NCBI GenBank assembly: GCA_017402895.1
Contig: JAFPLG010000106.1
Span: 1-6,063, forward strand
Direction of reading: 5' to 3'
Source of the DNA: Paludibacteraceae bacterium
GTDB taxonomy: Bacteria; Bacteroidota; Bacteroidia; Bacteroidales; Paludibacteraceae
DNA: 6,063 nucleotides
Of the stretch, positions 1 to 5,024 are shown piece after piece. The translations under genes were made by a program, and so were the position numbers. A model generated the notes under the pieces. It did no database searches, was not told the DNA's origin, and worked only from the letters and a program-made list of their open reading frames with translations. Position 1 is the first letter of the stretch; each line of letters starts with the position of its first letter.

Positions 1-896
1 ACCTGCAGTATATGTTGCCGCGACTGACCCGTATGTGGAGCCACCTGGACCGTCAGCGAGGCGGTGGTGGTACGAATCGTGGTATGGGTGAGACCCAGAT
101 AGAGGCCGACCGTCGGATCATTGGTCAGCGTATCGCGTTGCTGCGTGAGGACCTGAAGAAGATCGACAAGCAGATGACCACCCAACGTCAGAACCGCGGC
201 AAAATGGTGCGTGTGGCGCTGGTGGGTTATACCAACGTGGGCAAGTCGACCCTGATGAACCTGCTGAGCAAATCCGAAGTGTTTGCCGAGAACAAGCTGT
301 TTGCCACGCTCGATACGACCGTACGGAAAGTGACGCTCCAGAACCTACCCTTCCTCTTATCGGACACGGTGGGATTCATACGGAAGTTGCCACACAACCT
401 GGTAGAGTCGTTCAAGTCGACCCTGGACGAAGTGCGCGAAGCCGACCTGCTGGTGCACGTAGTAGATATCTCGCATCCGAATTTTGAGGAACAGTATGAG
501 GTGGTGGAGCAGACGATCAACGAACTGCTCACTACGAGCCGCGAAGAGAAGGAGGGTCAGCCCTGGCAGAAGAAGCATCAGGGCGACCGTCGTCAGCGTC
601 AGCAGACCTACGTGGCGGACATCCCGCGTATCGTGGTTTTCAACAAGATAGATGCCTTTACCTATACGCCGAAGGATGAGGACGACCTGACGCCTATACG
701 CCGCGAGAATATCTCGCTGGAGGAACTGGAGCGGACATGGATGGCGAAGTTGCACAACGACTGCATCTTCATCTCCGCGCGCGAGAAGAGCAATATAGAG
801 GCACTCAAGGACCTGCTCTACGACCGCATCAAGGCGATTCATATCCAGCGCTATCCGTACAACGACTTCCTATTCCAGCAGTACGATGAGGTATAA
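1..896 (+). CDS. hflX: GTPase HflX, C-terminal part (5' end outside window)
   Basis: Ribosome-associated GTPase of the Obg-HflX group; in studied bacteria HflX binds the 50S subunit and splits or rescues stalled ribosomes. The frame is open to the left edge (LQY precedes the first Met at 12), and that Met lies inside the conserved region, so the true start is upstream. Counting from the Met at 12, the end of the HflX N-terminal domain is visible (WSHLDRQRGGGG, then RGMGETQIEADRR at 23-35), followed by a short helical linker and the G domain: G1 GYTNVGKST 72-80, switch FATLDTT 97-103, G3 DTVGF 118-122, G4 NKID 211-214, G5 SAREKSN 255-261. All nucleotide-binding motifs are intact. Two oddities: the usual RGPGE is RGMGE, and a polar, basic stretch of about 30 residues (173-204) sits before the G4 strand. 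The stop overlaps the start of the HAD gene by 11 bp. Family identity is very secure. Confidence 0.96.
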   Translation, partial: LQYMLPRLTRMWSHLDRQRGGGGTNRGMGETQIEADRRIIGQRIALLREDLKKIDKQMTTQRQNRGKMVRVALVGYTNVGKSTLMNLLSKSEVFAENKLFATLDTTVRKVTLQNLPFLLSDTVGFIRKLPHNLVESFKSTLDEVREADLLVHVVDISHPNFEEQYEVVEQTINELLTTSREEKEGQPWQKKHQGDRRQRQQTYVADIPRIVVFNKIDAFTYTPKDEDDLTPIRRENISLEELERTWMAKLHNDCIFISAREKSNIEALKDLLYDRIKAIHIQRYPYNDFLFQQYDEV

Positions 897-1563
897 GGCC
901 GTCTTTCTGGATATCGACGACACGCTGCTGGACTACGACACCTGTTGTCGCCAGGCGTTCGACTATGCGATGGAGGCTATCCATGAGCCTTCGTCTGACG
1001 AACTGTTCCGGCTATTTTTCGACATCGCCAATCGGCTGTTTGAAGAGGCCAAGCACGGCCAGCACACTATCGCCGAGGTGATGGAGCTATACCCCCGTGA
1101 GTTTATCGAGCGTAGCGGCCTGGGCATGGAGCTGCTGGACGACTTCAAGACCCGTTTTCGCGAAGGCTGGGGACTGAGTCATGCCCAGGTAGATGGTGCC
1201 GACGAACTGCTCCGGGCGCTGCACGGCCGATACCGCTTATATGCCGCCAGCAACAGTTTTGCCCACCTGCAACGTCAGCGACTGGAACTGGCGGGACTAC
1301 TCGGCATGCTGGACGACGCGTATGTATCGTCGGAGATAGGATTCGACAAGCCGGACGTACGTTTCTACGAAGAGGCGCTGCGCCGCAGTGGTCTGCGTCC
1401 GCAGGAGGTGCTGATGGTGGGCGACAGCGAGACGACAGACATCATCGGTGCCCGGCAGGCCGGACTGGATACCTGCTGGTTCAACCCCAAAGAAAAAGAA
1501 AGGCCGGATCTGCATCCGACCTATATGGTACGTTCACTCCGAGAGATTATACCACTCCTCTAA
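886..1563 (+). CDS. HAD-superfamily hydrolase, YjjG-like (probable nucleotidase/phosphatase)
   Basis: A 225-residue haloacid dehalogenase-type phosphohydrolase, full length for the YjjG group of noncanonical pyrimidine nucleotidases. Motif I is DIDDT (nucleophile D9, general acid D11). An alpha-helical cap at about 15-100 makes it subclass C1. Motif II is in ASNS (S122), motif III is K155 in GFDKPD, and motif IV is GDSETTD (D180, D185). All catalytic residues are present, so it should be an active Mg-dependent phosphatase; substrate cannot be read from sequence, and YjjG-like activity is inferred from family resemblance. The ATG at 886 places the first beta strand directly before motif I, as expected. 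It starts inside the end of hflX (11-bp overlap), which suggests translational coupling and one transcript. Its last 30 bp are also the last 30 bp of the acyltransferase gene on the opposite strand. No signal peptide; cytoplasmic. Confidence 0.88.
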   Translation: MRYKAVFLDIDDTLLDYDTCCRQAFDYAMEAIHEPSSDELFRLFFDIANRLFEEAKHGQHTIAEVMELYPREFIERSGLGMELLDDFKTRFREGWGLSHAQVDGADELLRALHGRYRLYAASNSFAHLQRQRLELAGLLGMLDDAYVSSEIGFDKPDVRFYEEALRRSGLRPQEVLMVGDSETTDIIGARQAGLDTCWFNPKEKERPDLHPTYMVRSLREIIPLL

Positions 1564-2187
1564 GCGTTCGTTAAACCCGCGACGATCGAGCGTCCGGGCC
1601 CATTCTCGCAGATCGGCTGTGCGGTCCTCACAATAGAAATGGACGGAGCGTCGCCACTTAAACTGTTTCGGGCGCAGTTTCGACCATATACTACTCTCCA
1701 ATCCCCGCATACGACAGAGCACGACCACCGTATCGTCCGGTAGGTCGCGACATACCTCGTAGGCCAGTCGCCGATTGCCGATGATCTCGCGGTCGACAGT
1801 CTTGATATGGCCGGAGGGATAGAAGATAAGCGAACGTCCCGCACGTAGTGCATCAAGTGCGATTGTAGATAGTTGGGCAGCCTGGGCGGCTCCTTCGGCA
1901 CGAGACATACTACTCCGGTTGAAATCGGGCACCTCGACGGCATCGATGCGGCTCATGATATGGCGGAAGAGGCGATGACGCATAAAGCGTTCGTCAGCCA
2001 TAGGAAAGAGCGGCACGTCGTAAATCTCGGAGCAGAGCAGCACAGGATCGATATAGGCAGTATGGTTGGGCAGAAGGAGCACGGGGCGGTTCTGGTAGAA
2101 CACCTCTCGTCCCTGCATCGTCACACTATAGTGCAGGTGCATCACCACATGCGCAAAGCGCGCCAACCGATCACGAAAAGTACTCAT
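1534..2187 (-). CDS. PlsC-type lysophospholipid/glycerolipid acyltransferase
   Basis: A 217-residue member of the LPLAT/PlsC acyltransferase superfamily, which transfers acyl chains from acyl-CoA or acyl-ACP to lysophospholipids or related acceptors at the cytoplasmic face of the membrane. The catalytic HX4D motif is clear: NHTAYIDP with H42 and D47. A second block, FPMADERF (61-68), matches the acceptor-binding region. The third block is YPSGHIK (123-129), where classic PlsC has FPEGTRS; the Glu is replaced by Ser. A fourth conserved-looking block, CRMRGLESSIWS (158-169), resembles the xGLxGSxxS segment of Aas-type acyltransferases, so this may be closer to that branch than to housekeeping PlsC. 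No clear transmembrane helix. Its ATG overlaps the thioesterase stop by 4 bp (ATGA), indicating coupled translation. Its 3' end overlaps the convergent HAD gene by 30 bp. The acyl acceptor is unknown. Confidence 0.85.
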   Translation of the reverse strand: MSTFRDRLARFAHVVMHLHYSVTMQGREVFYQNRPVLLLPNHTAYIDPVLLCSEIYDVPLFPMADERFMRHRLFRHIMSRIDAVEVPDFNRSSMSRAEGAAQAAQLSTIALDALRAGRSLIFYPSGHIKTVDREIIGNRRLAYEVCRDLPDDTVVVLCRMRGLESSIWSKLRPKQFKWRRSVHFYCEDRTADLREWARTLDRRGFNERLEEWYNLSE

Positions 2188-2690
2188 AGCTGCTTAATGA
2201 GTTCGTCCCATGTGAGGTCTTCGCCCTCGACGGTAGAGGCTACATAGCCCATTTCTTGGCGTGCCTGCTCCTGTGTAAAAGTGAAATAGGTGCACTGGCA
2301 CGAACAGAGCAGTTCGCCGTCGGAACTCAATAGTTCGCCATCAACGATGGCCACGTTGCGGCGCATCTCGGTGAGTCGGGCCCGCAGTTTGATATAGGGC
2401 TGCAAGGTTGATACCGGCTTTCGATAGCGCATCTCCATCTTAGCCGTGACGCCGGCTGTCTGCAGTTTGTGGAACACGACCCAGCCGCACACCTCGTCCA
2501 ATAGTACGGCCTGGATGCCGCCATGCAGGGTGTTGATCCACGACTGGTGGTTCTGGGTGGGTTGCCAGATGGAGACGATATCGTCGCCGTCTTCGTAGAA
2601 ACGCATTCGGGCGCCAATGGGATTGTCCGGGCAACAGCCGAAGCAGTTATACCCCGGCACGCCGCGCCAAGGATTGTTGATCAGTCGCAT
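2184..2690 (-). CDS. PaaI/4HBT-like hotdog-fold acyl-CoA thioesterase
   Basis: A 168-residue single hotdog-domain protein, the usual length for PaaI-like thioesterases, which hydrolyse acyl-CoA to free acid and CoA as cytoplasmic oligomers. The signature is TLHGGIQAVLLDEVCGW: HGG at 56-58 and D65 nine residues after the His, the spacing of the catalytic Asp in PaaI. E66 follows. The central helix and the strands after it (MEMRYRKPV, then VAIVDGELLSSDGELLCS) fit the fold. The N-terminus carries YNCFGCCPDNPIG (14-26), with C16, C19 and C20; a Cys-rich segment followed by NPxG is common in one branch of this family. The start at 2690 lies 18 bp after the nadC stop; a weak GGAG is 11 nt upstream. 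The stop overlaps the acyltransferase start by 4 bp. The substrate is unknown; pairing with an acyltransferase suggests lipid or acyl-CoA metabolism (inference). Confidence 0.86.
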   Translation of the reverse strand: MRLINNPWRGVPGYNCFGCCPDNPIGARMRFYEDGDDIVSIWQPTQNHQSWINTLHGGIQAVLLDEVCGWVVFHKLQTAGVTAKMEMRYRKPVSTLQPYIKLRARLTEMRRNVAIVDGELLSSDGELLCSCQCTYFTFTQEQARQEMGYVASTVEGEDLTWDELIKQL

Positions 2691-2708
2691 ACGTCTGTTT
2701 TCTCCGGT

Positions 2709-3575
2709 TTACTTAGCAGCCTTGAAGCTCATGTCGAGCGACTTGTAGGAATGGGTGAGTGCACCAACGCTGACGAAGTCGACGCCCTGGAGCGCATAGT
2801 CGCGAATCGTATCGATGGTGATGCCGCCCGAAGACTCGATTTCCATGTGGCGTCCGGCTGACCGTTCCCACGCACGGATGAGGTCCACCGCCTCTTTGGT
2901 CTTGGCGGGTGTAAAGTTATCCAGCATGATACGGTCGGGGATATTGGTAGCGAGTGCCTCGCGTATCTCATCGAAGTTGCGCACCTCGATTTCTATCTTC
3001 AGGTCCTTGCCCTTGGCCTTGCAGTAGTCGCGTGCTCCAACGAGCGCAGCGGTGATACCGCCGGCGAAGTCCACATGGTTGTCCTTCAAGAGAATCATGT
3101 CGAACAGGCCGATACGATGGTTCATACCGCCACCGATACGCACAGCTTCCTTCTCCAGATAGCGCAGTCCGGGCGTCGTCTTGCGGGTGTCGAGCACATG
3201 GCATCCCGTGTCGGCGATGAGCGACTGGTAGCGATGGGCCGTTGTGGCTACACCCGACATACGTTGCATGATATTGAGCATCGTGCGCTCTATCTGCAAG
3301 AGGCTCAGCACCTTGCCATATACCTTAAAGGCCACATCGCCGGGCTTTACCGCTGCACCGTCCTCGAGAAACTGCTCGAAGCGGCACTCGGGATCGAAGT
3401 AGTTGATTATCTCTTTGGCCACCTCTACACCGGCCAGAATACCGGTGTCCTTGATGATGAGTTGCTGACAACCCATCTCGGTGGGCGGGATACAACTGAG
3501 CGAGGTGTGGTCACCGTCACGAATGTCCTCGTGGAACCATATCTCGATGAGTTTTTTCAGTTCTTGCTTTTCCAT
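2709..3575 (-). CDS. nadC: Quinolinate phosphoribosyltransferase (nicotinate-nucleotide pyrophosphorylase, carboxylating)
   Basis: Converts quinolinate and PRPP to nicotinate mononucleotide, CO2 and PPi in de novo NAD synthesis; cytoplasmic, usually a dimer or hexamer. At 288 residues it is full length. Conserved blocks in order: IEIWFHEDIRDGDHTS near the N-terminus, LQIERTMLNIMQRMSGVAT (R97), HVLDTRKTTPGLR (R131, K132, R138), the glycine-rich VRIGGGMNHRIGLFD (H153, R154), ILLKDNH (K164), IEIEVRN (E197), IMLDNF (D219), ESSGGI (E247) and VSVGALTHS near the C-terminus. All substrate-binding residues expected for NadC are present. The ATG at 3575 begins the normal N-terminal helix. Its leader is the only long intergenic stretch in the window and carries a 7-bp repeat array and an AT-only inverted repeat. 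nadA and nadB are not in the window. The thioesterase gene follows after 18 bp and is likely co-transcribed. Confidence 0.97.
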   Translation of the reverse strand: MEKQELKKLIEIWFHEDIRDGDHTSLSCIPPTEMGCQQLIIKDTGILAGVEVAKEIINYFDPECRFEQFLEDGAAVKPGDVAFKVYGKVLSLLQIERTMLNIMQRMSGVATTAHRYQSLIADTGCHVLDTRKTTPGLRYLEKEAVRIGGGMNHRIGLFDMILLKDNHVDFAGGITAALVGARDYCKAKGKDLKIEIEVRNFDEIREALATNIPDRIMLDNFTPAKTKEAVDLIRAWERSAGRHMEIESSGGITIDTIRDYALQGVDFVSVGALTHSYKSLDMSFKAAK

Positions 3576-3650
3576 TATTGAAAATTAAAGTTTTAATTTT
3601 AGCCGTAACCGCTAACCATTAACCATTAGCCATTAGCCATTAGCTATTAG
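3576..3650 (-). promoter_or_regulatory. nadC leader / intergenic region
   Basis: The only substantial non-coding gap in the window, 75 bp between the peptidase stop and the nadC start, and strongly AT-rich compared with its surroundings. It is filled by two repeat structures listed separately. I looked on the coding strand for the Bacteroidota sigma-70-type promoter (TTTG around -33, TAnnTTTG around -7). The best -7 match is TAATTTTC close to the nadC start, with no TTTG at the right spacing, so I cannot point to a promoter. There is no Shine-Dalgarno before nadC; AT-rich sequence just upstream of the start is typical of this phylum. There is also no GC-rich stem followed by a U-tract, so no classical terminator for the peptidase gene. 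Confidence 0.4.
3581..3600. repeat. AT-only inverted repeat immediately before nadC
   Basis: A perfect palindrome with 9-bp arms (AAAATTAAA / TTTAATTTT) and a 2-nt centre, ending 5 nt upstream of the nadC ATG. The arms contain no G or C, so an RNA hairpin here would be weak and is unlikely to be a terminator. It could be a dimeric-repressor operator or just the AT-rich start-codon context seen in Bacteroidota; the sequence does not decide between these. Confidence 0.55.
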
Positions 3651-3652
3651 CT
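3604..3652. repeat. Degenerate 7-bp tandem repeat array
   Basis: Seven contiguous 7-bp units. On the + strand from left to right they read CGTAACC, GCTAACC, ATTAACC, ATTAGCC, ATTAGCC, ATTAGCT, ATTAGCT. Neighbouring units are identical or differ by one to three bases, so the consensus drifts stepwise along the array. The right end runs into the TAG stop codon of the peptidase gene (3651-3653), followed by a T7 run that encodes its two C-terminal lysines. Because 7 is not a multiple of 3 and most units contain TAA or TAG on the minus strand, stop codons occur in all three frames. I recall similar ATTAGCC/ATTAACC strings between genes in Bacteroidales, but could not check this. Function unknown. 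Confidence 0.85.
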
Positions 3653-5024
3653 ATTTTTTTACGCGGATCTTTTGTCCCGGGTGGATGACGGTCTTGTCAT
3701 TGAAGCCGTTCAGTTTCTTGAGTTCCGCTACGCTGATACCTTTCTTATTGGCAATCGACCAGAAGCTGTCACCATCACGAACGACATACCACTTAGCGGC
3801 TTCGGCCTTCTTGCGAGCAGCCTCTTCCTGGGCTTTCTTCTTAGCCTCAGCTTCTTTGCGAGCCTTCTCGGCTGCAGCTTTCTTAGCGCGTTCGGCGGCT
3901 TCCTTGCGAGCCTGTTCGGCCTTACGAGCTTTCTCCTGACGTTCGGCTTCTTCGCGAGCACGTTGTTCGGCTTTAGCCTGGCGTTCCTGGTGGAAAGCCT
4001 CGAGTTCCTCGGGTGTCATCGCCGTGGTATCGGGCAGTATCTCTTCCACCTCGGGCAGCACGGTAGGAGCCGCAGGTTGCGACTGGGTCTGGGTCGGACG
4101 TTTCTGGCCCTTGGCCGTATACATGCTGTGCGTCAGCTTGAGGATGCCGTCGTTCTGGAGGTCACCCCGGTCGAAGTTGATGATCAGTTCGGGGTTGATG
4201 GTGATACCCTGGTAGCGTATCTCGAAATGCAGGTGCGGTCCGGTGCTATGTCCGGTGCTACCGCCCTTACCGATGATCTCACCGGCCTCAACACCCTGGT
4301 CCTCCTCGACGAGAATCTTGCTCAGGTGGCCATAGACGGTCTCGAAACCGTTGTCGTGGCGCACTACGACATAGTAGCCGTAGCCACGTGCATCCCAACC
4401 ACACACACGCACCTGGCCACGCCAAGCCGAGAGCACATTGTCGCCCGTTCGCAGACCTATATCGGTGCCGTAATGCCAACGTCCGAAGCGTGGACGCCAA
4501 CCGAAATGCGACGTCACGCGTCCCTTGTGCGGCAGGCTGAAGCCAGTCAGGTCGATACGTTCCGTATCGGGCAGTTGGGCAATCTCGACGCCATAGGGGT
4601 TGACGCGATAGTTGGTCCAGACATGACGATAAATCGAGTCGGCCGGGTGCACATCCGGCATATTCGGCGGCAGGTTACGATGGATACGATAGATCACCAG
4701 TCCTTCGGGAGTGAGCACGAGGATACGATCCTGGAGTTCGTCCTTGGTCTTGTTGACCACCAGGGTGTCGTTGCGCCAATAACCCTCGAAGAGCAGTGGT
4801 GCTCCGGCAACCGGCAGACCGGCGAGTTCCTCCTCCTGGATCATCTCGTCCAGTTCGTCGAACGAATAGGGCTCGTCTTCTTCACTACCCACCTCTGCTT
4901 CGATATACAGACCGATAGCCATCTCTTCGGGCGTCAGGCCCGTGGTGTCGATCATCATTTGCGCACCGGCAGTCCATGGTAGCAGGAGTGCCAGCGACAG
5001 GAGATATGTTCTGATTTTTCTCAT
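3651..5024 (-). CDS. Secreted M23 peptidoglycan endopeptidase with TolA-like helix and C-terminal LysM
   Basis: A 457-residue exported zinc metallopeptidase of the LytM/lysostaphin type, expected to cut peptide cross-links of peptidoglycan in the periplasm. Residues 1-21 are a signal peptide (MRKIR, a hydrophobic core, AGA before Q22). A strongly acidic stretch lies at about 42-68. The M23 domain spans about 165-280 with a complete active site: HYGTD (H184, D188), YGH (H233) and GPHLHFE (H264, H266), so it should be active rather than a degenerate EnvC/NlpD-type activator. Residues 320-339 are a Pro/Thr linker, and 340-410 an Ala/Lys/Glu/Arg-rich helix like TolA. LysM occupies 412-455 (WYVVRDGDSFWSIANKKGIS ending in HPGQKIRV), for glycan binding. 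The start directly follows the stop of the upstream membrane protein gene (TAAATG), so translation is probably coupled. The TAG stop lies in the 7-bp repeat array. Whether the role is growth, division or recycling is open. Confidence 0.93.
   Translation of the reverse strand: MRKIRTYLLSLALLLPWTAGAQMMIDTTGLTPEEMAIGLYIEAEVGSEEDEPYSFDELDEMIQEEELAGLPVAGAPLLFEGYWRNDTLVVNKTKDELQDRILVLTPEGLVIYRIHRNLPPNMPDVHPADSIYRHVWTNYRVNPYGVEIAQLPDTERIDLTGFSLPHKGRVTSHFGWRPRFGRWHYGTDIGLRTGDNVLSAWRGQVRVCGWDARGYGYYVVVRHDNGFETVYGHLSKILVEEDQGVEAGEIIGKGGSTGHSTGPHLHFEIRYQGITINPELIINFDRGDLQNDGILKLTHSMYTAKGQKRPTQTQSQPAAPTVLPEVEEILPDTTAMTPEELEAFHQERQAKAEQRAREEAERQEKARKAEQARKEAAERAKKAAAEKARKEAEAKKKAQEEAARKKAEAAKWYVVRDGDSFWSIANKKGISVAELKKLNGFNDKTVIHPGQKIRVKK
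3795..4007 (-). other. Ala/Lys/Glu-rich helical repeat segment of the M23 peptidase
   Basis: Codes for residues 340-410 of the peptidase. The protein repeats short blocks such as KARKEAE, ARKEAAE and AEKARKEA, and the DNA shows matching degenerate repeats (variants of TTGCGAGCC and TTCGGC on the + strand). About 70 residues of uninterrupted helix would span roughly 10 nm, a spacer between catalytic and LysM domains. Such repeats are prone to length variation between strains. Confidence 0.7.

Noticed and set aside
12..14. ATG at 12 as the true start of hflX
   Set aside because: The frame is open to the left edge with conserved LQY before it, and the HflX N-terminal domain would be missing; the gene is cut by the window edge rather than truncated.
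357..842. Antisense open frame inside hflX, and similar ones in the other genes (3075-3581, 1873-2247, 5520-5993)
   Set aside because: All are in codon register with the real gene and arise from the same avoidance of TTA/CTA/TCA codons; none shows a motif.
3584..3591. Possible Bacteroidota -7 promoter element (TAATTTTC on the minus strand) for nadC
   Set aside because: It lacks the final G of TAnnTTTG, has no TTTG at -33 spacing, and would put the transcription start inside or at the nadC start codon.
3641..3660. Possible intrinsic terminator on the + strand: TAGCTATTAGCTA followed by T7
   Set aside because: The stem would be about 4 bp and mostly AT, and no + strand gene leads into it. The pattern is explained by the heptamer array next to the two lysine codons of the peptidase.
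3654..3660. A7 run (coding strand) at the end of the peptidase gene as a programmed frameshift or phase-variation site
   Set aside because: Slippage in either direction meets a stop within a few codons, changing only the last residues; no meaningful alternative product.
3672..4982. A 436-codon open frame on the + strand lying antisense to almost the whole M23 peptidase gene
   Set aside because: Its codons are in exact register with the sense codons, so it stays open simply because the peptidase gene avoids TTA, CTA and TCA. The translation has no recognisable domain, whereas the sense protein has an intact active site, signal peptide and LysM.
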